The translations under genes were made by a program, and so were the position numbers. Shown in pieces: positions 1 to 7,138 of a stretch of DNA of 7,283 nucleotides (position 1 is its first letter; each line of letters starts with the position of its first letter). The notes beneath the pieces are model-generated. The model saw only the letters and a list, made by a program, of their open reading frames with translations, made no database searches and had not been told where the DNA came from. The stretch comes from an uncultured Moraxella sp. (GTDB taxonomy: Bacteria > Pseudomonadota > Gammaproteobacteria > Pseudomonadales > Moraxellaceae), in NCBI GenBank assembly GCA_927911235.1, contig CAKMOY010000157.1, positions 1 through 7,283 of the forward strand, given 5' to 3'.

Positions 1-23
1 CGACAAGCTCAGGGGTCGAACGG
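1..23. repeat. partial REP-like palindrome at the left edge
   Basis: CGAC at 1-4 and GTCG at 15-18 can pair around a ten-base loop, and GAACGG closes the element at 18-23. The left arm is probably cut by the window edge, since the right arm continues as GTCGAA. The pattern of CGACAAGCTCAG followed by GAACGG resembles short interspersed palindromes that I recall from many bacterial genomes; this is from memory and was not searched. It lies between the miaB promoter and whatever is upstream, the usual place for such repeats. A terminator for the upstream gene is an alternative, since TTTT follows at 24-27. Confidence 0.4.
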
Positions 24-100
24 TTTTCCTATTTCTAATTTTAAATCAACTATAAAAATACCGAATTAATCAATTTTTTTCACAAAAAATTTGCAAAATT

Positions 101-109
101 TGTTATAAT
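101..109 (+). promoter_or_regulatory. extended -10 promoter of miaB
   Basis: A perfect TATAAT at 104-109 is preceded by TG one base upstream (TG at 101-102), giving the extended -10 pattern TGnTATAAT. No good -35 box lies at the normal distance: the TTGCAA at 91-96 is only seven bases away. Extended -10 promoters depend less on a -35 box, so the site is still credible. Transcription would start near 115-117, giving a leader of about 32 bases. A modest Shine-Dalgarno, TAGG at 136-139, lies eight bases before the miaB ATG. Confidence 0.6.
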
Positions 110-147
110 AATCGGTTATAAAAAAATATGATAAATAGGCAAATTTT

Positions 148-1590
148 ATGACCGTTAGCGTTTTTAATCCTGCAACCGCCCCAAAACCAACACAACAAAT
201 CACGCCAGATTTTGTTGAAAGCACCCACCCAAAAGCCAAAAAAGTGTTCATAGAAACACAAGGCTGTCAAATGAATGTTTACGATTCAGAAAAAATGGCA
301 AGCGTGCTAGGCGACTCCCATGGCATGGTTTTGACCGATAATATTGACGAAGCGGACGTGCTAATTATGAACACTTGTTCAATCCGTGAAAAAGCACAAG
401 AAAAAGTGTTTTCGGGTCTTGGACGTTGGCGAAAATTAAAAGAAAAAAACCCGAATCTGGTTATCGGTGTCGGTGGCTGTGTCGCCAGTCAAGAAGGCGA
501 CAATATCCAAAAACGTGCCCCTTATGTGGATATGGTGTTTGGACCGCAGACCTTGCACCGTTTGCCAGAGTTGTATGATAAATCCACGCAACAAAGCAAC
601 ATCACGCCAAAAAATCGCATTGGTGTGGTGGACGTGTCTTTTCCAAGTATTGAAAAATTTGACTTTTTGCCAGAGCCAAAAGTAGAAGGTTTTAAAGCGT
701 TCGTGTCTATCATGGAAGGCTGTTCAAAATATTGCTCGTTTTGCGTTGTGCCTTATACCCGTGGCGAAGAGATTTCTCGTCCGCTTGATGACGTGCTTGC
801 CGAGATTGACGCATTGGCACAGCAAGGCGTGCGTGAAGTGAATCTATTGGGGCAAAATGTAAACGGTTATCGTGGCGAAAAACATGACGGTACGATTTGC
901 CGTTTTAGCGAACTTTTGTACTATGTTGCACATATTGACGGCATTGACCGCATTCGTTACACCACAAGCCACCCACTTGAATTTACTGATGACGTAATTG
1001 AAGCCTATGGCAAAATTCCTCAATTGGTTTCGCATTTGCATTTGCCAATTCAAAGCGGTTCAAACCGTATTTTGCAAGCGATGAAACGCAATCACACGGT
1101 AGATATTTATATTGAACAAATCCGCAAATTGCGTGAAATCCGCCCAGATATTTTGTTATCTAGCGATTTTATCATCGGTTTTCCGAATGAAACGGACGAA
1201 GATTTTAACGAAACCTTACAGCTTGCCAAAGATTTGGATTTTGACCATTCTTACAGTTTTATTTATTCAAAACGCCCCGGTACACCTGCGTCAGAACTAC
1301 CTGACAATGTCAGTCTTGAAACCAAAAAAGCCCGCCTAGCCGAATTTCAAGACGTGATTGTCAAATCCACTTGGCAAAAAACCCAAGATATGGTCGGCAA
1401 AACCGTGCGTGTGCTTGTGGAAGAACACGCCAGCCGTATCCCAGAACATTTGTTGGGTATAGCGGACAACACTCGCTCGGTGATGTTTAAAGGCGATGAT
1501 GATTTGATTGGTAAATTTGTTACGGTTAAAGTTAGCAGAGCGGTTAGTCCGCATTTGGTTGAAGGTGAATTGGCGGAAATTTTGGGTTAA
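148..1590 (+). CDS. miaB: tRNA-2-methylthio-N6-dimethylallyladenosine synthase MiaB
   Basis: This radical SAM methylthiotransferase adds a methylthio group to C2 of i6A37 in tRNAs reading UNN codons, giving ms2i6A, and acts in the cytosol. The 480-residue product has the full family layout. The N-terminal MTTase domain has three cysteines for the auxiliary 4Fe-4S cluster: C40 in TQGCQMN, C77 in NTCSIRE and C111 in GGCVAS. The radical SAM core starts near residue 180 and carries the CxxxCxxC motif at C192, C196 and C199 ([10 protein letters not shown]). A TRAM RNA-binding domain occupies roughly 413-479. The length is close to that of E. coli MiaB (474), but about 28 residues precede the usual start of the MTTase domain. 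ATG 148 is chosen because the promoter and TAGG Shine-Dalgarno fit it. It leads an apparent two-gene unit with the peptidase downstream. Confidence 0.97.
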   Translation: MTVSVFNPATAPKPTQQITPDFVESTHPKAKKVFIETQGCQMNVYDSEKMASVLGDSHGMVLTDNIDEADVLIMNTCSIREKAQEKVFSGLGRWRKLKEKNPNLVIGVGGCVASQEGDNIQKRAPYVDMVFGPQTLHRLPELYDKSTQQSNITPKNRIGVVDVSFPSIEKFDFLPEPKVEGFKAFVSIMEGCSKYCSFCVVPYTRGEEISRPLDDVLAEIDALAQQGVREVNLLGQNVNGYRGEKHDGTICRFSELLYYVAHIDGIDRIRYTTSHPLEFTDDVIEAYGKIPQLVSHLHLPIQSGSNRILQAMKRNHTVDIYIEQIRKLREIRPDILLSSDFIIGFPNETDEDFNETLQLAKDLDFDHSYSFIYSKRPGTPASELPDNVSLETKKARLAEFQDVIVKSTWQKTQDMVGKTVRVLVEEHASRIPEHLLGIADNTRSVMFKGDDDLIGKFVTVKVSRAVSPHLVEGELAEILG

Positions 1591-1600
1591 GGGGTATTTT

Positions 1601-2320
1601 ATGGCATTTAACAATAAGCAGTTATTGGCTGTAGGTGCGATTGTTGGTGGCATTGTATTGTTGCCTGTCGCTTTTGCGATGAAAGACGATATCAAAAGTA
1701 GCAATAATAAACCACTTGTTCAAGAGCGACAAGCCCAAGCACAACCGACCAATCATCAATCAAATGCGAATGGCACACCAACATGTGAATATTACGGCGT
1801 TGCGGGCAATGCAGGATTTTATCATTTTAAATTCCCAGAAGCGTCCAGTAGCGATTTGGTAACGGTAAACGGCTATAAAGTCCACCAAATGGCGGCAGGC
1901 GACTTAAAACGCATGATTGCTGATGCACGCAGTCAAGGCGTTACTTTGACGATTGGTTCGGCATTTCGTTCAGTTGACTATCAGCGTGGGATTGTTCAAC
2001 GTAAAAAATCAGCAGGACAATCCATCAGTAAAATTTATTATGTGTCATCACCCCCCGGATTTTCGGAACATCATACAGGTTTGGCGATTGATTTTACGCC
2101 GATTAATCACAATTTTGCCAAAACCACAGGCTATCGTTGGTTACTCAACAATGCAAAAAATTATGGCTTTGAGCAAACCTTTACACCGACTTATTCTCGT
2201 GCGACAGGGATTTCAGAAGAGTCTTGGCATTGGAAATATACCAAAACCGTAGAAGCTAAACGTATGTTAGCCAATGGACAATGTTTTAATTTGCCAAAAT
2301 CGCAATGGCGTGCTATCTAA
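1601..2320 (+). CDS. membrane-anchored M15 family (VanY-like) D-alanyl-D-alanine carboxypeptidase
   Basis: This predicted zinc peptidase of the M15B/VanY family would trim the terminal D-alanine from peptidoglycan stem peptides in the periplasm. The 239-residue product starts with a hydrophobic segment at about 8-27, a signal anchor or uncleaved signal peptide. A Gln/Asn-rich linker (about 33-60) leads to the catalytic domain. Zinc ligands are visible as H157 and D164 in the SxHxxGxAxD motif (SEHHTGLAID) and H210 in the ESWHW motif, with E207 as likely catalytic base. The arginine of SAFRS and the PPGFSEHH approach also match VanY. The ATG at 1601 is preferred over in-frame starts inside miaB because TAAGGGG at 1588-1594 gives a strong Shine-Dalgarno six bases away and the hydrophobic N-terminus follows directly. 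That site overlaps the miaB stop, suggesting translational coupling. The exact substrate (D,D- versus another peptidoglycan bond) is not fixed by the sequence, and nothing suggests a vancomycin-resistance cluster. Confidence 0.88.
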   Translation: MAFNNKQLLAVGAIVGGIVLLPVAFAMKDDIKSSNNKPLVQERQAQAQPTNHQSNANGTPTCEYYGVAGNAGFYHFKFPEASSSDLVTVNGYKVHQMAAGDLKRMIADARSQGVTLTIGSAFRSVDYQRGIVQRKKSAGQSISKIYYVSSPPGFSEHHTGLAIDFTPINHNFAKTTGYRWLLNNAKNYGFEQTFTPTYSRATGISEESWHWKYTKTVEAKRMLANGQCFNLPKSQWRAI

Positions 2321-2348
2321 TAAATTGTAATGGTTAGTATCAAAAACA

Positions 2349-2378
2349 TTGACTTTATTTGTTTAACTTTGTTATAGT
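2349..2378 (+). promoter_or_regulatory. candidate promoter upstream of dusA
   Basis: TTGACT at 2349-2354 (five of six consensus bases) is followed after 18 bases by TATAGT at 2373-2378 (five of six). Transcription would start near 2385. It is the best promoter match between the peptidase gene and dusA, but an intrinsic terminator lies only about 20 bases downstream of the predicted start, so any dusA transcript from here must read through it. Confidence 0.5.
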
Positions 2379-2403
2379 TTGCACAATTTTAGCTTATCTA
2401 TTG

Positions 2404-2432
2404 AACCCTTGTTTTTCAAGGGTTTTTTGTTT
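2404..2432 (+). terminator. intrinsic terminator after the miaB-peptidase unit
   Basis: AACCCTTG at 2404-2411 and CAAGGGTT at 2417-2424 form a perfect eight-base stem around a TTTTT loop, followed by a T-rich tract (T run at 2423-2428, then GTTT). This is a textbook rho-independent terminator for the plus strand. It most simply ends the miaB-peptidase transcript. Because a promoter-like sequence lies just before it, it could also act as a leader terminator for dusA. Confidence 0.88.
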
Positions 2433-2459
2433 CATTTGACAATACCAAAATCAAAAATT

Positions 2460-3431
2460 ATGCCAACCATCAATATGCACCAAAAACGCCTGTCTACTGC
2501 CCCGATGATAGATTGGAGTACGCCTGAGTTCTTAACTTTTGCTCGCCTATTTAATCCGCACGTCTATCTTTATACCGAAATGATAAGCACGTCTGCAATT
2601 TTGCAAGGCGATACCGACCATCATTTACGCTTTTTTGACAACGAACACCCAGTTGTATTGCAGTTGGGCGGTGCAAATCCGACTGACTTGGCAAAATGTG
2701 CCAAACTTGGGCAAGATTATGGCTATGACGAGATTAATCTGAATGTTGGCTGTCCGTCCGATCGTGTGCAACATTACAAAATCGGTGCGTGTCTCATGGC
2801 AGAGCCAAACCTTGTTGCCGACTGCGTCAAAGCCATGCAAGACAGTGTGAACATTCCTGTTACCGTCAAGCACCGCATTGGTATTGATAATTTTGACAGT
2901 TACGAATTTATGCGTGATTTTGTTGAAGCGATTGTTAATGCTGGTTGCCGTCATGTCATCGTTCACGCTCGCATAGCGTGGTTACAGGGTTTAAGCCCAA
3001 AGCAAAACCGAGAAATTCCGCCACTGCGTTATGATGATGTGTATCGTTTAAAACAAGATTTTCCTGATGTTTTTGTAGAAATTAATGGCGGCATTACTAC
3101 AGTTGATGAAATAAAAACCCATTTAAATCATGTGGATGGCGTGATGATTGGGCGTGAAGCCTATCACAATCCGTATATTTTGGCAAAAAGTATGGCGTTG
3201 TGGGGCGAAACAGTACCAAATCGTGCCGATATTTTTTATCAATTATTAGAATTTTTGGCGAATTGTGAGCAACATGGAAGACCTTTGACCGTGCTAATGC
3301 GTCACTATTTGGGCTTGTTTCAAGGGCTAAACGGTAGCCGAAAATGGCGACAAGCCTTAAGCGGACAAAAGTCTATTTCAATTGGGCAAATCAAAAATGC
3401 AGGTGAAGAAGTGTTACGCTTAAACGCCTAA
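2460..3431 (+). CDS. dusA: tRNA-dihydrouridine(20/20a) synthase DusA
   Basis: This FMN-dependent enzyme uses NADPH to reduce uridine to dihydrouridine in the tRNA D-loop (U20 and U20a for DusA). The 323-residue product is a TIM barrel with the family signatures: APMIDW near the start, YTEMI at 38-42, LQLGG at 67-71, NLNVGCPSDRVQ at 93-104 with catalytic C98, FMN-contacting K137 in TVKHRIG, H169 in the HAR motif, and INGG and GREAYHNP for phosphate binding. GLSPKxNREIPPL is typical of DusA rather than DusB or DusC. The start is uncertain: ATG 2460 and ATG 2475 both lack a clear Shine-Dalgarno, and a TTG at 2379 is rejected because the terminator hairpin would fall inside the gene. Residue 172 is Ile where I recall a conserved Lys (HARKAW). 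The 3' end overlaps the converging protease gene by 12 bases. Confidence 0.95.
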   Translation: MPTINMHQKRLSTAPMIDWSTPEFLTFARLFNPHVYLYTEMISTSAILQGDTDHHLRFFDNEHPVVLQLGGANPTDLAKCAKLGQDYGYDEINLNVGCPSDRVQHYKIGACLMAEPNLVADCVKAMQDSVNIPVTVKHRIGIDNFDSYEFMRDFVEAIVNAGCRHVIVHARIAWLQGLSPKQNREIPPLRYDDVYRLKQDFPDVFVEINGGITTVDEIKTHLNHVDGVMIGREAYHNPYILAKSMALWGETVPNRADIFYQLLEFLANCEQHGRPLTVLMRHYLGLFQGLNGSRKWRQALSGQKSISIGQIKNAGEEVLRLNA

Positions 3432-4138
3432 ATATTGTGCCATTGCCAAACCATTGTTCATCATATGTAACATTATCGGCAACAACAGCGACCCCGTGCG
3501 AATCCGAGCGTAGCTAAACAACATCGCCAACGCAAAAATCATTACCATTTCCACCGCTTCGTACTGCATATGCACCAGTCCAAACAGGATACTGGTAATC
3601 ACACTCGCCCCCCAAATGCCAATCTTTGAACTTGCCAAACCCGACCAAATAAAGCCACGAAATATCCATTCTTCATAAATCGGCACAATCACCACAATCG
3701 CCACGATAAGCAACCATAACGGGTTGGCACTTATCGCCAATTCGTCCATAAACAGCATGGGTTCTCTATCCAGCCAAACGGTTATGCCATTGATAACCAC
3801 GTTTAACAAAACCAACGCCACGCCAAAACCCAAAAAGTCTTTAAAACCAAAGCCTTTGATTGCCAAAAATTGTTTAACATTGCCCTTTTTAAATTTGATT
3901 GTAAAAAAAATACACAGCCACACACACAACAGCGTAACCAAAGCGGTTAAACTAATTATCGTGCCATTTTGTGTGCCTTGCAGGATTTGATTATCAAGGG
4001 ATAAATTTGCCCCATTTGGCAAAAAAATGGGGCAAAGAGCAACACGCTCAATACTTGGCTAAATAAAAACACAAAAAGCACAGTCAAAGATAAAATGACT
4101 GTACCTGTTAAACCGTACAATTTTTGCGTATTTGTCAT
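3420..4138 (-). pseudogene. CPBP/Abi family intramembrane metalloprotease, frameshifted
   Basis: This is a multi-pass membrane protein of the CPBP (CAAX protease/Abi) family, a group of intramembrane metalloproteases. ATG at 4138-4136 lies 13 bases after the sppA stop and encodes MTNTQKLYG plus a transmembrane segment, but the frame runs to a stop near 3956 with non-family sequence. The rest of the protein continues one frame over, from about 4022 to the stop at 3420. It holds the family motifs EEWIFR (EExxxR), FGLVH (FxxxH) and HMMNN (HxxxN). Adding one T to the T7 run at 4021-4027 would join the frames as APFFLPNGANL and give an intact 239-residue protein with E156, E157, R161, H190, H225 and N229. 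The downstream frame could only start at TTG 4022, with no Shine-Dalgarno and without the first membrane segment. A sequencing error or a slippage-controlled gene is possible. The substrate is unknown. Confidence 0.82.
4021..4027 (-). other. T7 homopolymer (coding strand) at the protease frameshift
   Basis: Seven A on the plus strand read as CCA TTT TTT TGC on the coding strand. The upstream frame (MTNTQ...) enters this run and the family-matching frame leaves it, with a one-base deficit. A run of this length is a known type of site for replication slippage, transcriptional slippage and homopolymer miscalls. Confidence 0.7.
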
Positions 4139-4151
4139 GGGTTTTCTTGAG

Positions 4152-5228
4152 TTATTTGAGTTCTTTGCTGTCGTTTTGTAGTTTTGAGTCCATTTGATTG
4201 GCAAAACTTTCGCCCATGCCTTGACCGATTTGGGTGGCAAAACGCCCAAAAATCTGTTGCATTGGGTCTTTTTGGTTATACAAAACAGCTTTGTCCAGTT
4301 TTAATTCTTTTTCTAGTTTGCTTAAACTACCCGCTTTATCAGCTAGCCCCAGTCCAATCGCCTGTTCCCCACTCCAAAACAACCCTGAAAATAGATGATT
4401 GGCTTCTGGGTCTTTTAAGCGATTACCACGCCCTTGTTTGACCGCATCAATAAAATGCTTGTGCGTGTTGTCTAGCACGCCTTGCACATGGGTACGCTCA
4501 AAATCGGTCATCGGACGGGTTAGGCTCAAAATATCTTTGTACTCGCCTGCGTGCATTGTGCCATCGGTCACGCCTGCTTTGTCCATCAGTTTTTTAATGT
4601 TATAGCTTGGCATAATCACACCGATTGAACCGACAAGGCTTGACGGATTGACCCAAATCTCGTCCGCTCCCACAGCGATATAATACGCCCCAGACGCACC
4701 GATATCTTCAATCACCGCATACAGTTTTTTGTCGGTATGCTCTTTGCGAAGCTCACGCATGGTCTGAAAAATCTCATCAGACTGCACAGGTGAGCCACCA
4801 GGGGAATTAATCCGCACAGCGACCGCTTTGGCACTGTCATTTTCAAAAGCGTCTTTTAAGGCTTTGTTAATATCACGGCTGTTGGCTTCGTTACCAGAAG
4901 CAATCGCCCCTTTAACCTCCACCACAGCCAAATGTGGTTCGGTAACGCTTGCTGTCAAGGCTTTGGGATTGCCATCAGTTTGCTGACAACTGCGAGCCAT
5001 CAAAGACCCCACCACGATAATATAACCAAAAGTCAAAAGTTTAAAAAACACGCTCCAACGTCTGGCACGGCGTTGTTCTTGGATACTTGCCATCAAGGTT
5101 TTTTCAAGCAACTGCCATTCTTTGCCCGCATATTGGCTAGGGATTTGTTGATGGATTGGATTGTGTATCGGTTGTTGATTTTGTTGGTTTTGTGGTTTGT
5201 TAGGGTCTGGTGGCCAATTATCTGACAT
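4152..5228 (-). CDS. sppA: signal peptide peptidase SppA (short form, S49 family)
   Basis: This inner-membrane serine protease degrades cleaved signal peptides left by secretion. The 358-residue product has a Pro/Gln/Asn-rich cytoplasmic N-terminus (1-32), one transmembrane segment (about 59-78) and a single S49 protease domain facing the periplasm, so it is the 36K-type rather than the duplicated long E. coli form. The catalytic Ser-Lys dyad fits S179 in DIGASGAYY and K231 in GEYKDI. INSPGGSP at 140-147 and GSIGVI at 200-205 are further family hallmarks. AGGA at 5236-5239 lies seven bases before the ATG, and a promoter with 17-base spacing sits just upstream, so it is probably transcribed on its own promoter and not only by read-through from comEC. 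The protease gene follows after 13 bases and is likely co-transcribed, which would place two membrane proteases in one operon. The frame is intact. Confidence 0.95.
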   Translation of the reverse strand: MSDNWPPDPNKPQNQQNQQPIHNPIHQQIPSQYAGKEWQLLEKTLMASIQEQRRARRWSVFFKLLTFGYIIVVGSLMARSCQQTDGNPKALTASVTEPHLAVVEVKGAIASGNEANSRDINKALKDAFENDSAKAVAVRINSPGGSPVQSDEIFQTMRELRKEHTDKKLYAVIEDIGASGAYYIAVGADEIWVNPSSLVGSIGVIMPSYNIKKLMDKAGVTDGTMHAGEYKDILSLTRPMTDFERTHVQGVLDNTHKHFIDAVKQGRGNRLKDPEANHLFSGLFWSGEQAIGLGLADKAGSLSKLEKELKLDKAVLYNQKDPMQQIFGRFATQIGQGMGESFANQMDSKLQNDSKELK

Positions 5229-5260
5229 TTGATTATCCTAAAATAAAAAAATAAAACTCC

Positions 5261-5289
5261 ATAATAAGGCTTTTGGCAAAAAATTACAA
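5261..5289 (-). promoter_or_regulatory. candidate sigma-70 promoter of sppA
   Basis: Read on the minus strand, TTGTAA (5289-5284, four of six consensus bases) is followed after exactly 17 bases by TATTAT (5266-5261, five of six). Transcription would start near 5254, giving a leader of about 25 bases that includes the AGGA Shine-Dalgarno of sppA. The -35 box lies inside one arm of the inverted repeat at 5278-5328, so the repeat could influence it. Confidence 0.6.
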
Positions 5290-5328
5290 TTGGTAACGTG
5301 TAATGATTGTTAGCGATTGTAATTTTTT
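5278..5328. repeat. long AT-rich inverted repeat between comEC and sppA
   Basis: AAAAAATTACAAT at 5278-5290 is the exact reverse complement of 5316-5328. Pairing continues imperfectly inward (TAAC at 5294-5297 with GTTA at 5309-5312), leaving an 11-base loop. The arm ends in a T tract on either strand, so the element could be a weak bidirectional terminator for comEC. Because the stem is mostly A-T, a small mobile or regulatory palindrome is an alternative. The 127 bases between the two genes hold nothing else apart from the sppA promoter and A/T runs. Confidence 0.55.
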
Positions 5329-5356
5329 TCCCTATTTTTTAAATTTTTTTTAAAAA

Positions 5357-7091
5357 TCAAGGCTTAACATTTAACTGATATTCCACCACGCCCACATCAT
5401 CACTTTGCAACACTTTGGGTTTCGCTTTTAAAGCCAACAAATCAAACTGATTGTTTTCATTGAATTTTTGATTATCAAAACGCCCTGTCACCACGTGCAA
5501 CTGCTTAGGACTTGCCGATATCAGCCAATCTTTGTCAAAACGTAACGCAAAGGGACTGATAAATAAATCAACATTGTCTGTTAAGCACGCCTTACTATAC
5601 ATCATCATTGACATTTGCATGGGCAAACTATCGCTCCCTGCACCAATAATACTAACTTGTTGATTTTGCTTGTTTTTATCATGAGAATTGATTTGTAAAA
5701 AACACGTTTGTAAGGCATGACGTTCTTTTTGGCTAATTTGACTGTCCGATAAATTTAACTGCCAACCTGTCAAAGCAGTCAAGCTAAAATCATCATCAGA
5801 AGCGATAACTTGCTCGGCACGGCATGATTTTGGCGTGATATTGTCAAATGTAAAGGCTTGATTTTGCTCATTTTTTAATGGTTTTATTGCGTCAAACCCT
5901 GCCAAATAATACTGCGAAATCGTCATTTGCCTTGCCAAATGTTGCACAATTTGATTGGTACTATCAGTCGGCGTTTGGCTAATCACGCCTGTGAGCGTAT
6001 TCACATGATATTTTGCCAAAATCGGATAAATATCATTGTTTAACACTCGTTCGGTTTTTTCATTGTCATTACTAGTGGTTAAAATATTATCTTGTTGTTT
6101 TTGTTGGTTATTTTTTGATTTATTGGTATCTTGATAAATGCGTTTGTTGTCGGATAATATCAGCCAACTTTGATTTTTTATTAATAATAACTGAATATTA
6201 ATTTGAGCATTGTTTAACACGATTAGTTTTGGATTGTTTAGATTGTCTTGTTTTTGTGTGATAAAAATCAATGCTATCATGGCAAAAATCGGCAACATGA
6301 AAATTTTTGACAAAATGCCACGACTTGCCAAAATCACTGCCAATAACACGCATAAAATTAACTGACTTTGACTGATATAAACAAATAATTGTTTGGAAAA
6401 ATCAAACTGTAACACAAAATCCAACACCGCATGAAACACCGCCAAACAACCGCCCAACACGCCCCAAATCACACCACCAAGCCCACTCACTACAGGCAAT
6501 AAAGACAATATTCCTGCCAACATGTCCAACGGCACAACCACCAAACCCAAAAATTGGCACAGCGAACAAATTCACCACCACGCTCACCAACGAAATTTTG
6601 CCAAAAAACCAAATCACAATCGGAAACATCAACACAAACAACCACAGTTGTAACTTAAACAACAACACAAACTCTTGTTTAATCTTTAGCCAAATTCGCT
6701 CAAATATTGAATTTTCTGATTGCCAAGTATCTGATTTTTCAAAGATTTGGATATTATTCATATTGCCAACTTGTTCACTAAATTTCATCAGCAAGCCGAC
6801 CGCCACAAAGGACAACCAAAACCCAGCTTGTTGCACCGCAGTCGTGTCCCACCACATCATCACAAGCCCCACCGAAGCCAGTAGTAAAAACGGACGATTG
6901 TTGATTAAAAATTGACTGGCAAGTGTGGTAAGTAGCAACAGCCAAAAGGTACGTTGTGCAGGCAACTCAAAACCGACCAACAAAGCGTAAAACCACGCCA
7001 CCAACACACTTACCCACAGCACCAACAGTCGGCTTGGCAGTTTGCATAGCAGATTTGGTAAAAAAAGGTCTAATAGACAAAATTCATGCTG
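5357..7091 (-). pseudogene. comEC: comEC/rec2 competence DNA channel, 5'-truncated and frameshifted
   Basis: ComEC is the inner-membrane channel that passes single-stranded DNA into the cytosol during natural transformation. The remnant lies in two frames. The first, from about 7091, has several membrane segments and family sequence such as GFELPAQRTF and AGFWLSFVAVGLL, reaching NLFAVPIFG near 6550. The second resumes with LVVVPLDMLAGIL, continues through membrane helices, and ends at 5357 with a C-terminal domain corresponding to the metallo-beta-lactamase-like part. Removing one base from the T5-G3-T3 stretch (6543-6553) would join them. The roughly 580 residues preserved lack the N-terminal OB-fold and first membrane helices of a typical 750-800-residue ComEC; insertion-sequence DNA takes their place. 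The exact right boundary is uncertain by about 15 bases. The C-terminal domain has an Asn/Gln/Lys-rich insert and no recognisable metal-binding histidines. A sequencing error could explain the frameshift but not the truncation. Confidence 0.85.
6543..6553 (-). other. site of the one-base frameshift in comEC
   Basis: On the coding strand the run is TTTTT GGG TTT. Reading from the upstream side gives AVPIFGFGGCA and then unrelated residues; skipping one base gives PIFGLVVVPLD, the expected membrane helix. One extra base in any of these three short runs explains the shift, so the exact base cannot be named. Confidence 0.7.
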
Positions 7092-7098
7092 ACACCCC

Positions 7099-7129
7099 AC
7101 TCAAAGCCTGATACCATATAGCTTTGAGT
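7099..7129. repeat. nine-base inverted repeat before the transposase gene
   Basis: ACTCAAAGC at 7099-7107 is the exact reverse complement of GCTTTGAGT at 7121-7129, with a 13-base spacer. In RNA it would form a hairpin ending one base before the AGGA Shine-Dalgarno of the transposase. It could limit translation from transcripts that enter the element, or be a transposase-binding site within the end of the element. Which of these applies is an inference. Confidence 0.6.
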
Positions 7130-7138
7130 AGGATTTTT

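Noticed and set aside
1508..1600. Upstream in-frame extension of the peptidase gene into miaB
   Set aside because: It would overlap miaB by more than 80 bases and put charged residues before the hydrophobic N-terminus. ATG 1601 has a strong Shine-Dalgarno.
2379..2459. TTG start giving a 27-residue longer DusA
   Set aside because: The extension would be encoded by the terminator hairpin and begins one base after the predicted -10 box. DusA similarity starts only near APMIDW.
2436..2464. Second dusA promoter with a perfect TTGACA at 2436-2441
   Set aside because: At 17-base spacing the -10 would be TATGCC, only half matching, and transcription would start after the ATG at 2460.
3420..4022. 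An intact 200-residue protease starting at TTG 4022
   Set aside because: There is no Shine-Dalgarno, the start lies inside a homopolymer, and the out-of-frame sequence just upstream supplies the missing membrane segment and a proper ATG next to sppA.
4018..4031. Programmed -1 ribosomal frameshift at the T7 run
   Set aside because: The codons CCA TTT TTT TGC do not form a standard two-tRNA slippery heptamer in the reading frame, and I see no clear downstream stimulator. Slippage on the run itself remains possible.
5357..6550. An independent membrane protein gene starting at TTG 6550
   Set aside because: It begins in the middle of a ComEC helix, has no ribosome binding site, and continues the upstream ComEC frame after a one-base correction.
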